Assembly (NCBI GenBank): GCA_013339895.1
Contig: JABACO010000001.1
Coordinates: 5,420,218 to 5,484,217 of the forward strand
DNA: 64,000 nt
Direction of reading: 5' to 3'
Origin: Ephydatia muelleri
Taxonomy: Eukaryota > Porifera > Demospongiae > Spongillida > Spongillidae
Each line of letters opens with the position of its first letter. The first letter of the stretch is position 1. This document shows positions 41,884 to 54,300 of this stretch, piece by piece. Position numbers and translations under genes: made by a program. Below the pieces are notes generated by a model. That model was not told the origin of the DNA. It did not search any database and saw only the letters and a program-made list of their open reading frames with translations.

Positions 41884-42975
41884 TCATGTGTGTCTCTGAT
41901 CTTTGTCTATGAAGTATCTGAGGATCATCTTTGAATGTTTGAACAATTCGTCCCGCAGTTCCATGGCCTTGTCGACAGCTGCAGTATCTGCGAAATTGAT
42001 GTCAGCTGCAGTACCATATTTAACCCGGTAGATTTTAATATCTGTTATCTCTCCGCATTGACTAAAGAATTGCTCTAAATATTTCTTTTGAATGCCTGAG
42101 GGAAACCTGTTTATCATCTGTACTGCTTTGCAACCATCAGGTTTAGGTTCCAGGTGCGCGATGTAAGGCTGAAATGCGGCTATTCTCTCTACTTTGTGTG
42201 GGATTAGAACTGCTTCTTCAAATGCAGCTTCTACACAATCTGCCCACGCCCACATTTTCTTGCTACTGTGGTCGACGGCCAGGCTGACCCCTCCCACTAT
42301 GTCTATTTTGAAGCGAGTCTCTAGCATGCGCGCATAGTGGTATGCTTCGCAGTACGGATGTTCGCATCCACTCATGTCAATACTATTCATAGCCACGATG
42401 CTGTACGTTCCCCTGCTAATGTAAAATGTGCACTTTCTGCCATCGTCGCATGTGTCATCCAAGGCATGAAAGGCGTCACCGTCATGAATATTCCCTTTAA
42501 TGAACTTCAATTTGCTCTCGTACACCTCGTACTCAGTATAAATTGAGGATGGGTCGGACATATTAGGTGCATCTGGGACATAATGGAGGATTGTAGAACG
42601 AAAATCTTCCAGTGAATGAGGAAGAATCTTCAGGTGGAACGGTACCTGTGTTTTCCATCCAAAATGGTAATTGAGAATAAACGCTTTGTTTTCTTCGTGC
42701 GACGTACCAGCTCTAGGCTGCTGCTGAAAATGTAGCAGTACTTCCACCATGCTGCTGAATAGCTCCGGGGTAAGGTTTTCCAAGAACGAGTACTCATCAG
42801 CTTTGCACGTGTTAAAGGTTAACCCAAAGCGGGCTATTTTTTTGTCGATTGCTACCCAAAAGTGACAGTTTTCTTTCAGGAAGGGAGCAAAGGTTTCTTC
42901 ATCGAACTGCTGTTTGCAGGCACAATCAAGCAACTCGTCCGTTACAGTTGAAGTGGACATGTCCTCACCTGCCAT
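41884..42975 (-). CDS. Single-exon gene: unknown N-terminal domain plus C-terminal RRM-like domain
   Basis: 363 residues from ATG 42975 to TGA, intact. Residues about 283-355 read as an RNA-recognition-type fold: VQMINRFPSGIQKKYLEQFF, GEITDIKIY, GTAADINFADTAAVDKAMEL. This is the helix-strand order of an RRM, although the aromatic RNP residues are weak. Residues 1-275 match nothing I recognise. They include CEHPYCEAYHYARMLE and IVGGVSLAVDHSSKKMWAW, a Cys/His-bearing region that might be catalytic or metal-binding. A diverged, broken, inverted paralog lies at 59759-60533 and shares about 150 bp of upstream sequence. The lack of introns may mean retroposition or element origin. It likely binds RNA. 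That is inference. Confidence 0.75.
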   Translation of the reverse strand: MAGEDMSTSTVTDELLDCACKQQFDEETFAPFLKENCHFWVAIDKKIARFGLTFNTCKADEYSFLENLTPELFSSMVEVLLHFQQQPRAGTSHEENKAFILNYHFGWKTQVPFHLKILPHSLEDFRSTILHYVPDAPNMSDPSSIYTEYEVYESKLKFIKGNIHDGDAFHALDDTCDDGRKCTFYISRGTYSIVAMNSIDMSGCEHPYCEAYHYARMLETRFKIDIVGGVSLAVDHSSKKMWAWADCVEAAFEEAVLIPHKVERIAAFQPYIAHLEPKPDGCKAVQMINRFPSGIQKKYLEQFFSQCGEITDIKIYRVKYGTAADINFADTAAVDKAMELRDELFKHSKMILRYFIDKDQRHT

Positions 42976-43870
42976 ACAAGGGGAAGGGAAATTACTTCAA
43001 AACAAATTACCTACTGACACATACATGTAGACGTGCATGGCTCCCGGATACGTCACACGTCCATATACCATTTGTTGGTTGTAATTTCTCCATCTGCTAA
43101 TTATTGATCAACTGAGCCCTTACGTATCCGGTCCAACTATGAAGCTTACCTTAAAAGGAGTAACTTAAACACCAGTGGTACACGTTTCCGGCATGACTGG
43201 CGGAACCACGCCCATTGCGCGCTTATAACATGCACGTGACTCTGCCATATGCACCTCAACCTGTCTACTGAATTTATTGGCCCAGCGTCGTAAGCCGCCG
43301 CTGGCTTTAGCAATATAATTAAATGAGGTCACCTTACATTGGAGGTCTGCATGTAAAATGTCACAACTTGTCTAAACAATAAAACGTGCAGGTGGAAAGG
43401 GAAGGAGAGTTGAAGGGGAGGGGTGGGATGGTGCACAATCAGCAACTGAGAGCTGTTGTGGCGGGGGCTGCGCACTGGATAAGCACCGTAGTACGACACC
43501 AAGGGAAGAGCCCACTAACAAAACCATGAATCAAATCAATGATGCCTGTCTCCAATTAACAAGTTGTACATGTAACATCAAAGTAATGTAGTTTAATTGC
43601 GTTGAAAACATTAAAAATGTATTAACCGATTAACGCCGAAATATTTCTTGTTTAGCTTACAGTAGAGTTGTCCAAAATCAGCTAAATGAGGGAATGTTAG
43701 GTAGCAAGAAGGAGGGTTTCAACAATATAAACTGAAGCCGTGAACGTGAATAACTTCTAATTGGTGTAATGTTTCAAAGGGTCTGGAAGAAGTCTTTGGT
43801 TACATCTTTGACCTCTCTCGGCGTTAAGCGGTTAAAATCTATAGACCTATGTTTGCGTTACATTGGCCAT
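42976..43870. other. No gene seen; upstream of RRM-like gene
   Basis: The first 150 bp resemble the sequence upstream of the paralog at 59759 (shared ACCAACAAATGGTA and GACGTATCCGGGAGCC). The rest holds no recognisable feature. Confidence 0.5.
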
Positions 43871-43965
43871 GTTGTACACTCGACGTATAGAATATACTAC
43901 CGCATTAATTAAACAAGAAAATCTTGAAACGATCGTTCACGATACGGTATGGCTGAAGTCATGGG

Positions 43966-44102
43966 GTCGTTCCCAACCCCCAACTCTCGTTCCCAATCCC
44001 AACTCTTGTTCCCAACCTCCAACTCTCGTTCCCAACCCCCAACTCTCGTTCCCCTCCTCTCCTCCTCCTCCTCCTCCTCCTCCTCCTCCTCCTTCTCCTC
44101 CT
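43966..44102. repeat. 20-bp pyrimidine minisatellite followed by (CCT)n
   Basis: Four to five units of CTCGTTCCCAACCCCCAA are followed by about 13 CCT/CTC triplets. They are open on both strands as Pro/Ser- or Glu/Gly-rich frames. I treat this as a repeat. Confidence 0.85.
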
Positions 44103-44344
44103 TCACAAAGATTCTGTACACTGAATCCAAAGCCGATAAGAGAATCACTATGAATTTCAATCACTTTAAAGAGTAGCTAGCTAACACAATTCCTCATCAT
44201 CCGGTGTTGGGCGTGAATAATCGTCTGGGGGTGATTGCAAGCTTGCCAAAATATATCGAAGATGACAGTTATATACGGGATCGTTTCTGCGAAAAGGGAC
44301 CTAAGGCACACATTATAAAATTTCCAAAACAGTAGCAGCTCGCA

Positions 44345-45726
44345 CGTTGCATATCCCACATTAAGGAAGGTTTGTTATTTTATCGAGACAAACACAATAA
44401 GGAATACCGGGTAAGCTTCGTACGTACGTATGCTTCGAATGATATACCGGTATATCTAAACGCGCTAGGTTGTCACGAAGAAAGAAAAAATGAAAGTTCT
44501 GGACTGCTGTCATAGTGCAGAGCTAGGCGGATGGCACTTTGGTCGAGACAAAACACTGTTGAAGATATCTGAGCGATTCTACTGGATTGGAATGGTTAAT
44601 GACGTAAAAGAATATTGCAAAACATGTGAAAAGTGTCAGAAAGCTAATCGGTAAGCCAGTATTCATGCCTTTGCAAATTATAAACACATGGTCACATTTT
44701 TATAATGAATGTACTAAAATTTGACAAGTTTTCTGCGGAGCTGCATCCTATTCCAGTCAAGGATGAAGTGTGGCACACCATTGGTGTTGATTTGATTGGG
44801 CCTTTAACTGAGACACAGAAGGGAAACAAATACATCATGACAGTCTCCTGTCTGTTTTCCAAGTGGCCAGAGGCAACTGCTCTCCCTGATAAAACAGCAA
44901 CAGGAGTGGCAGAGTTTCTTTTTTTGTGCTTCACAAGACATGGCTGTTGTAAGGTTAAAATTTCTGATCAAGGTCGAGAGTTTGTAAATCAAGTAAATGA
45001 CAAGTACAATTATGTTGTGGTGATGTAATTGTATTTTATTTCAGGTGAACGATGAGCTTTGTCGTCTTTGTGGCATCCAGTGTAATATGACAAGTGCATA
45101 CCATCCCACAAAGCAATGGGCTTGATGAAAGGTTCAATCAAACACTGCAACGACAGTTATTGAAGTTTGTCGAATCCGAGCAAAACAGCTGGGATCAATT
45201 TTTGGATGCAATACTCTTTTCGTATCAAGTATCTTGCCAGGATTCTACCAAGCATTCACCCTTTTATCTTGTGTATGCTCGCCAACCTCGTTTACCAATT
45301 GAGTTTACTATGAAGTGTCCTGGTGCCAGTGAGCGGTGTGACAAGCCTGAAGTTGGACTACAACAAACAATAATTGAGTGTAACATCAAGGTAATTAATT
45401 CTAATGTATAATAGATAGTAATCTAATTTGTTACTTATATTTAGACAATGGTAGATGTGCGGAAGAAAGCTTTGGAAAACATTATGAAAGCAAAAGGGAC
45501 GCAAAAGGTCTATTACAACCAAGTACACTGCAAAGACAGGGAAAAGTATAAAGTTGGAACTCTTGTGTTGATAAAGAATAGCAAGAAGCTTTCCAAAAAA
45601 GGGTCCAAGATGGAGCCTAATTGGACAGGCCCCTATCTTATTCATGAAGTCTTGTCTAAAGGTACATATCGTCTCTCCAAGCCCAATTCGCCATTCCAAG
45701 TACAGTTTTTCCAATTGACTAACTGA
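44345..45726 (+). pseudogene. Ginger/GIN-type integrase gene, multi-exon, with a frame break
   Basis: Plus-strand exons are about 44359-44410 (EGLLFYRDKHNKEYR), 44470-44652 (HHCC zinc finger with CHSAELGGWHF, then CKTCEKCQKAN), 44705-44990 and 45044-45389. A last exon at 45445-45726 ends with a GPY/F-type module (PNWTGPYLIHEV). The core acidic residues are visible in VDLIGPL, ISDQGREF and LDERFNQTL. Introns of 50-60 bp separate the exons, unlike retroviral pol and like Ginger1 transposons or domesticated GIN genes. One extra base near 45108 breaks the frame between SAYHP and NGLDE. I could not find paired termini. Confidence 0.7.
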
Positions 45727-47644
45727 GGGATGACAAAAGCACTGATGCAATAAATATGCTTGCATAATTTCATGTTTTGTAATGGCATGCGTTATTTGAC
45801 AGCTGTAGCACTTATAGCCACGAAAGGAGGTCCTTATTTGTGAACGGTATAGTTAGACAAAGTCTATTTATTTGCCTTATAGTCTTAGGGAAATGTATCT
45901 GAGGAGAAGGTGAATGTGTTTTCAGTTGTGATTGACTGATTTGAAACATTTGCATACAAATTAGGATAGTGTTTTTGACTTCAAGAGGACATAATGATTC
46001 TGTGCGCGCGTGCCTGCAAACAAGGTATATATGTGTAGATGGGCTATGGTGCAGTAGAGGACCTAAACTTTATTTTTATTTTTATTTCAACCCAGAATTC
46101 TTCTGACATTGATTTAGTGAAGGATATTGTGTCTGCAAAAAAGGTTACTATATGTTTTCATTGTATTTCATTTTTTACCAACTAGAGGATTTACCTGTTT
46201 AGATATAACCATAATTATATTGTTATTTATGTCTAGATCAGTGAAGTACTATACTTTTTGTGTTGTTTGTTTTAAAAACATTTGTCTCAATGCATCAGTA
46301 TTAATATATATTGTTGATGAAATTGTTTTAAGCTAATCTATCTTCTTTGGAATCACTGAGAATTGCAATTAGGCTAAAAATTGTTTTCAATGATGCCAGG
46401 AAGCAAATAAAAGTAGCTTTGATCCTTCTAGGCTGCTTAAGGTATTATACAAATATGTATTGTGCTGTACTTTAGGAGGTCAACCTATGTACTTCTTCAT
46501 GCACATGCAAATAATTAATGGTGTCCTTACTGGCATGAATGCAGGCACAGCAGTTTTATTATCGAGGTGTAAACTCTGCAATGTGAATTGTGCAAGCTAA
46601 GGTTTGTTTACAAACATAACATTACTGTTGATGTTTGTGATATTCCTGATAATTTATACAGAAGGTAGTAGAAAAATTAGTCACACGGTATTGTACGTGA
46701 AGTAGCTAAACCAGTAGCTTTACGTAACCTGCACATAATTACTAATAGGGTGCTGATTATGCGGCGAATGCACTATTTGAGATTGGAAATAGCAAGATGC
46801 CACAACATAAGAGCATTACTGCAGGACTATTATTGTACTTTAAATTTAAAGTAGCTATGGCTATGGATCAATTCATAGAGAGATTTAAAACATTACATGT
46901 GCATTGTTCTGTCACATTTCACCCACAACAGATTGAAACAATATTTTGTTTACGCATGTTGCAAAGTTTGTGGAGGTTAGTCCCATCTTGTATTGCTCAT
47001 GCTAGGAATTATTATTTTTTTCTTTTTGTCTTCACATTACATGGGCATTTGACCCAATCCATTTTACATTTCTTCACAGGAATGACAAGGTGCCATTCAT
47101 ATCATTCCCAACAGCCGGCTTCAACTTGCGAAATGGAACTGAGGCAATGATATGTTATAGGAAACGATGGATTTGATTTCAAGAGTGCATTTCATTTGTT
47201 ATCGAGTATGTTATTTTCTGCATTTTAACACTCTGTTATTAATAGGCATCATGCTTATGATAATTGTAAAAGCATAGATATACTGTAAAACAATCTCTTG
47301 TTTTAAATCTACCAGGAGCTACAAAGCATGCAAGCTAAACAAATTTTTTTTTTGTGTGCGATAAACAACATCCACAAAATAAAACAACTGAGAGTACATT
47401 TACTCCAATCACTAGCGGAACAGTAATGTGATAAAAAAATGCCTTCAAGTGTTCAACATGTCTGATTAAATCCTCTCAATTCCAGTTATTAGTGCCTGCA
47501 ATTTCAGCAAAGGCTGCAGCACTGGCCTTCAACAAAGAATCCATCTAGGTTCTGGCTCTTAAAGACCTTCATGATTCCAAATGATTGTTTAACCCGAAAA
47601 ACAAAGATACCAAAGAGCTCTCAATGGTACCTTATGCACACTTC
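45727..47644. other. No supported gene
   Basis: AT-rich. An open segment at 46797-46980 (MAMDQFIERFKTLH) followed by other short frames could be an exon but has no support from neighbours. Confidence 0.4.
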
Positions 47645-47655
47645 TAGCTCCTTGC

Positions 47656-47672
47656 ACGCGCACACACACATA

Positions 47673-47732
<60 letters not shown>

Positions 47733-47751
47733 CACACACATACACACACAC

Positions 47752-47804
<53 letters not shown>
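47656..47804. repeat. (CA)n microsatellite
   Basis: CA run with ATACAC and GCACAC interruptions. A shorter CA-rich stretch follows at 48042-48076. Confidence 0.95.
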
Positions 47805-47805
<1 letters not shown>

Positions 47806-48248
47806 GCTGGGCACATCAACATGTACCATTTAATGTTTTTAAAATCCAAAACCAAAAGGTGCAGATACATGTACAAAGAGATCAACTTAGATCAGTTGGA
47901 TTGCTCTACAGATGAGAGGTAAAAACTATCAATTTAACTGAATAGCACACCTTATAAACAAACACTCCCAATGACAACACACACACTTCACAGACATATG
48001 CATATGCAAAGAGATTGTGATAAACTGACCAGTGGACTGAGCAGACACACACACACATACACACATGCGCACACTTGCACATACAAAGAAAATGATAACT
48101 GGAGAAGTGACCAGTCTGTCGTTTGGATGGTAGGTCTAAACATTGCAATGACACCGCTAACATACACAGGGCTGTTGCCGCCAGTACGGTTGCACAGTTT
48201 TAACTAGACCACTTTTCCCACCAGTGTCTCGATTTTTACAGGCACTGA

Positions 48249-48359
48249 TTAGCCTTCAACAGATCCAGCGACTGGGGCTTCATTTTGCTGTGCTGCTTTG
48301 TCCCTCTTGTGTCGAATGGCTTCCAGTTCAGCTAGCATGTTAAATGATGAGGGAGTGGC
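48249..48359 (-). CDS. Last exon of an unrecognised gene
   Basis: After an acceptor CTCAG (minus strand), an exon encodes ATPSSFNMLAELEAIRHKRD, then KAAQQNEAPVAGSVEG and a TAA. An upstream open segment at 48965-48774 (LYIVEHQQLQALHKEFCQQ, then YANAAIHNRCMTYHTM) ends near a CAG-GTGAGC donor and is probably the preceding exon, in which a frame change would be needed. The helical, charged C-terminus looks like an ordinary host protein. I cannot name it. Confidence 0.45.
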   Translation of the reverse strand, partial: ATPSSFNMLAELEAIRHKRDKAAQQNEAPVAGSVEG

Positions 48360-48365
48360 CTGAGG

Positions 48366-49756
48366 TATGGAGGAAGAGAGAAGAGTGGTATGTACTGTTA
48401 CGAGGCTGTTCACCAGCAAAGTAGGAGGGATAGAGGAAGGAGAGAAGGGGGAGGAGGATACAGGGCCATAGCAAGATTTACGAGGGGGGAGGAGGTCGGA
48501 TGTGTGTGAGCCAGCATACTTAGAGGGACCCTATTCTAAATGCAGACAAATTGTACTATTAAAACAGTCAGTAGTACCATTCAAAACATGCGCCTAATAA
48601 CAATTCATTATTGGAACATAAGCAGGTCACGTCACTTGTGACCTTCATAACGGTAGGGGAGTTTTTGACCCCTTCAACCCCCCCAGCCCTGGGATTAGGG
48701 GAGCATAGAAGGGGAGGTGGGAAGAAAAAGAGGAGGGAATTTTTGTAATCTATTTGTTTGGCTCACCTGCTGATCAAATTCTCCTTCCCTCTGTCATCGT
48801 GTGATATGTCATACATCTGTTGTGGATAGCTGCATTGGCATACTGACCCAAGTATCTGGTGCCAACCAGCTGCTGACAAAACTCCTTGTGAAGAGCCTGC
48901 AGCTGTTGGTGCTCCACTATATACAAGCTTGGGAGCAGCTCTTGACGGTTACTGCTGACTGCCATAAGGGTGAAATGCAGGAGCCCTTAGAATGACATCA
49001 GTGTGGTCTAGTACAGAGGACTGCAATGGATCTAAGGAGGTAGTGAGCGAACGAAAGGGAAGGGAGACAGATAGAGGAGGCAGTATGGAGAGCAAATTGC
49101 TGTGAAGTAAGCCCCTGCGGTTACCCCCTCATTTTGTTCACAGAGTCGCCTTCAGCAGGGACTATAGACAGTGAACAATGGCAGACCGAATGAATAATGT
49201 CAGGTATGACTAGTAGAAACAGTTGGTTTCCGTTCCGTGGTGCCAGAAGCGTGGAGACGAACGAGTGGTAGACCTATTCGATAAATCCGGCTGTACCCGT
49301 CCCCACAACCTGGTGAGATCCTTCGATATCAATGGTAGCTGCGAGAAATAAAGCCCGGTATCAGTAGGAGATGGCAGCACAGAACTGGATTGGAAATATG
49401 GGAAAAGGGGGGTGGTCTTTCCTTACCAGAAATAGCATTCTTTAGCGCCAAAAAAGGACAGTACTAGTAACCGTAGCAGAAACTTATGTTAAAACAATCC
49501 ATGCTGGTATCGATGGTCTGAAAGTAGACACGCAAGTTCTAAAACTGTTGCGTATTCTCTTTGTAGAGCACTATAAAGTATAAACATACCTTGGTAATAT
49601 TTTTAAAATTTCGTTTTTAAATATTATTGAATTAATAAACATGCGTCGGATATGCGGTAAGATCAGAAATTGCGCGCAGCACAGGCTGTGGTCAGATATG
49701 TATAAATGGATATGCGGTAAGTCAGAAATTCCGCGCAGCACGCACGAGCAATGAAG
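48366..49756. other. Mostly non-coding, apart from the possible exon at 48774-48965
   Basis: Purine-rich patches occur near 48370-48500 and 48700-48740. No element ends are recognised apart from the hAT at 49765. Confidence 0.4.
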
Positions 49757-50041
49757 CGCACAACCAGTGCCGGATTAAGCAAGTGGAGGCCTATAGGCAG
49801 TCTGATTTTTGGGGCCCCCAGTCCCCAGCCCTACTTCATAATAGCGTCCATGCAGAATATATAATGCATCATCAGGCCATGCAGCGGCAAATTTAATTCA
49901 TGAAAACACATTTACAGCATAAAGTACAAACGTTTAAAAATTCTTCTTTCTTAATTTCGTACTAATAAAGTCTTCTAACATATTCTGGAAGTCTAAATTT
50001 TCCAAAACGTCGTATTCGCGTTTGTAAGCATCTGTAAATTC

Positions 50042-51151
50042 TTAGCGCAGTCGCGATGCCGGTATTGTATCACCACGATCTTCCAACTGTGCTGCAAAAT
50101 ACTTAAAATGAACCATTTCTTCCTGAAAGTCGATATCGACATCATCAGGATAATTCTCTCTAAATGTCTCTGTTGCCAATCTTAATTCATCATCTGATTT
50201 GGATGGAAATTCAACTAAAAACCCAAACAACAACTCAATTTTGTCGTATGCCTGTACGCGACGGTTAAGCTCTGCAGATAGACTATCCAATATCGGAATA
50301 AAGGTTTCAATCCTGAACTTGTCTTTTCCAAGAAGTACAACTTCTTCTGCGCCACTATCGTCGTCATGCCGTTTTCTCTTGCGCACACGATTTAACTTAT
50401 CAGAGTATTGTGTTTCATCAACTATCCTGCTGGCCTTCTATTCGTATTCATCAGAAAGATCTCTCTGTGATTTTAAAAACTCTGACAGTGATTTCAGCAG
50501 ATTTATAGCCACTTTGAGTTCTATTGTTTCGTTCTGTAATGATTTACTAACAGCGTTTATTCTTTCCAAGATTACAGCCCAGAAAACAGACATAACAGCG
50601 GTTTCTTTTTTGGACAGATCTTTTAACAGGCATTTAGCTTCGTGAATGGTCTCTGGCTTTTGTTCTGCATCACTAGCCATGACTGATAAAGCCTTCTGGA
50701 AGCTGCTGTAACCATTACAGAGCGCTTTGGTCGCATCTCCCCGCGCACACCACCTTGTTCCAGTCGCTCTCTTTAAAACGAGTGCAGATACCGCTTGTTG
50801 CTGAAGACATTCGCACATAACCGCCCAACGGTGAGTGGATGCAGAGAAGAAATTAAACAACGTTTGAACAAGTCCAAAATAAGAGATAGCATTAACACAG
50901 CTTTCTGCAGCAGAAACTCCTACCAAGTTTAGTGAATGTGCTGCGCAGGGAATATAGTACGCAAGTGGATTTATTTGGCAAATTTGTGCTTGGAGACCAT
51001 TGTAACAACCCGACATGTTTGCAGCATTGTCGTAAGATTGTCCTCGTAGATGTTTTACATCAATGTCACAGCAGGTTAGGAATTTTAAGACGGCCGTAGC
51101 AAGAGCTTCTCCTGTGTGGCTTTCCATTGCGATGAAAGTGAGAAAGCGTTC
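50042..51151 (-). pseudogene. hAT transposase (ZMYM1-like type), C-terminal half, cut by Ginger1
   Basis: The minus-strand frame runs from the Ginger1 boundary to 50042. It contains LRGQSYDNAANMSG and YIPCAAHSLNLVG, hallmarks of this hAT group, plus TGTRWCARGDA and a C-terminal dimerisation-type region (DFQEEMVHFKYFAAQL). A single TAG at 50440-50438 interrupts the frame between DEYE and KASR. The frame upstream of the Ginger1 element resumes at 55838-55876 with RYVRMSDGEVVE, joining directly across the 4-bp GTTC target site. Nothing N-terminal to that remains. Confidence 0.88.
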
Positions 51152-51303
51152 TGTCACGAATATTTTGGTCCGCGTCTAATTTTTGTCCGGCCGGACAGAA
51201 ACACGCTGCTCAAAATTGTCTGACCGGATAATTTTGGACGCTCAATTTGGTCCCACGTGGCATTTTTTTGTCCCAGGCGTTTTGAAGTTATTAGCGTTTT
51301 GAA

Positions 51304-54300
51304 ATGTCTTCTGAATCTGAGACAGACATTGACGACGACATTTTTGAACTAGCCTGCAATTACAAGCTGACTGGCAAGTATCCTAAGGACTGTCCTCAAA
51401 ACAAGAAAAGAACAATACGAAGACAAGCGAAGTCAATCATTTTGCAAAATGGAGAGGTGTGGAAGGAACGAAAAATGAACGGAAAGACTAAGGTGAGCGT
51501 GTCGTGTATGGCTTGCAATCAATAGAGCTGGTTGATTTGGTGGTGAAATAGGCCTAGCGCACAACCAATCAAGGCTATTGCATATGCTCATGATTTTTTA
51601 CTCCAAATTTGATTTGTTTCTACAGCATAACTCTGACACATACATGTACTTCCACAACTCGATTGCGAGTTAGATCTCAATTATAATTTCATAGATAAGC
51701 GCGAGTGTAACATGTGCTGGTAAGCACTGTGAACTTCTATAAAAGCACTGCATGCCTGCATGTTTCATTTCGTAAAATTGTGCAGGTCGCTATAGCAGCT
51801 TAGCATTTTGTGAGCGATTTACGTATGCATGTATGTACTTCAGCCTTTATCAGGGCAAAATAACCGCTTGGAAACAGTGATTAACCTTGGATACATGTAC
51901 ATATAGTCTTCAAGATTGACCACAGCCTTTTCGACGTTTTTTGTAATGCCAACCATTTCAAGCTGTGAATTTTTGTTGCATTGTTTAAGAGCATTGTTGT
52001 ATTTACTCAAATACATGTAGGTTGTGAGGCTCATTTCTGAAGCATTTGAAAAACAGAGGATCCTCCATTCATGCCATTCTGACCCTACCTCTGGCCACCT
52101 TGGGATTAAGCGGACGATTAAGCGAATTAGGGAACGTTTGACTTTCACATGGAAGGGGCTTAATACTGAAGTTATTCAACTAGTAATTATGAAAAGTTAT
52201 AAAAGAATGTTTTTACATGATATGCGTTTTTTACAGGTAAAATCTTGTGAAGTTTGCCAAAGAAACTCTGCTAAGTTGGCTGTTGGTTCAACTGAGCTTC
52301 ATCCGATTCCTGTAGTACAACATGGCATCATGTGTCAATGGACCTATTTCACCCATTTCAACATCAGGAAATAGGTCAGTCCATAGACTCTCAAAATGAA
52401 CACCTTTGTGTGCATGCTTGGGTTTAAAATCAGTTGAATGTACATGTATGTATTTTGATAGTTTGTGCATCATGTCTGCATTTTTAATGATTTGCATCCA
52501 AAGATTCCGCATGCAGACTGCTTTAGTATATTAAATCATTTACTTCTGAACTTTTATAGGTACATCCTCACATTGAGTGATCAGTTCTCAAAATGGGTTG
52601 AAGCAGTTGCAGTTCCGACTAAAGAAGCGCATCGAGTAGCAAGTGCACTGTACAAGGTGCACTGAATTATGTTTATATGGGTTAATTAATGTATCATTCT
52701 CATTGTGTAGATATTCATGCGGATGGGATTGCCCAATGTACTGACAACATGACAATGGTTCAGAGTTCAGAAACAAATTGAACGCTGCTATGCTGAAGAA
52801 GAAGGCACTCATTCATCACTCCTTACCATCCACAGGTACAATCTCATGATGTTTATTTCATTTGATCTTACAAAAATGTTTTTGAACAGTCCAATGGCCT
52901 TGATGAAAGGTACAATCAAACTCTGCAGAGTATGCTTTCAAAAGCAGTAATGGGACACAAGGAGATGTGGGATGAGTTTATTGATTCTGCAGTTTTTGCA
53001 TACAATACCTCAACTCATGAATCAACTACATACTCTCCATTTGAAGTTATGTTTGGCAGAAAAGCTAGACTACCGGTTGAAGCAGATCTAAGGCCTATTC
53101 CAAGCAATTACGATTCCAGGTACAAGTATTGTTCACATTTTTATTGCATGGTGTAGTATTTTTATTTCCCTTTTCTTTCAGACTTGCTCATGCACCAAAT
53201 ACATCCAACCAGATGGCACAGGTAGCCAAAGAAAGACAAGAAATTTTAAAGGATGTGAAGCGCAACATCCTCGCTGCACAGGTATACAGTAAATGTAACA
53301 CCTGTATTATTTAATTAATAAACGTACTTATGATTCTAGGCAAAGCAAAAGCAGCATTATGATGCCAAGCATACAAGAGCCAAATTATTTGATGTTGGTG
53401 TGCAGGTACTTAAAAAGGATTTCCTTCGTAAAAAAAGAAAAGGGGGGAAACTGGATCCTCGATGGTTAGGACCATACATCATAACTCAAAAGCTCAGCAA
53501 GGGGTTTTACTCTTTGCAGTCTGTTGCAAATCCTTCTGACTGTGTCAAGCGAGTGAATGGAGCACATTTGAAGGCATTCCATTCCCAAGAACATATGAGT
53601 AACTCTCAGGATCTCAGTCAGTCCTCATCACCATTGTCGCCTCGCCATTCCAGTCAGTCCACACCCAGTCACTCAGGTCATTCCTCACCCCATCACTTGA
53701 ATCAGTTCTCATCCCAACATTCCAGTCAGCCTTCGCCCATTCATTCCAGTCAGTCTATGCCACAGCATTCCAGTCAGTCTACACCACAGCATTCCAGTCA
53801 GTCTACACCACAGCATTCCAGTCAGTCTACACCACAGCATTCCAGTCAGTCTACACCACAGCATTCCAGTCAACTGTCAACAATTAACTCCAGTCAGTCC
53901 TTACCTAAGAGTCCTCATCAGTCTTCATCACATTTGTCAAAAGTGATCAGTTCAACTATATCTCAGCTTCTGGCTGTCCATCAAACATTATTCAGGTTCC
54001 TCTTTCTTGCAATGATAATAAAACAGAATGCTCAGGTGTGCTTCAAATGGAAGAAATAGACTGTAGCATACTTTGGGAACAACTTCATTCTTCTCACCTT
54101 ATGCGTTTGTGGAGGACAGGAGCCTGTGTACTTCATTACAAAGCTGCAGAAGATGATGAAGAATTTGATGTAAGTGTCAATGAATACAAATTGCATGCAG
54201 TTGAATTTTATATACAATTTCACACAGGAAACATCATTGAGACTGAAGGAGGGTGAATATGCATTGAGCAAGGACATCACAGTTTGCTTATGGCTAGAGT

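Noticed and set aside
43863..44176. Pro-rich, Ser-rich and Glu/Gly-rich small proteins
   Set aside because: They span a 20-bp minisatellite and CCT triplets in three phases. No splice or homology support.
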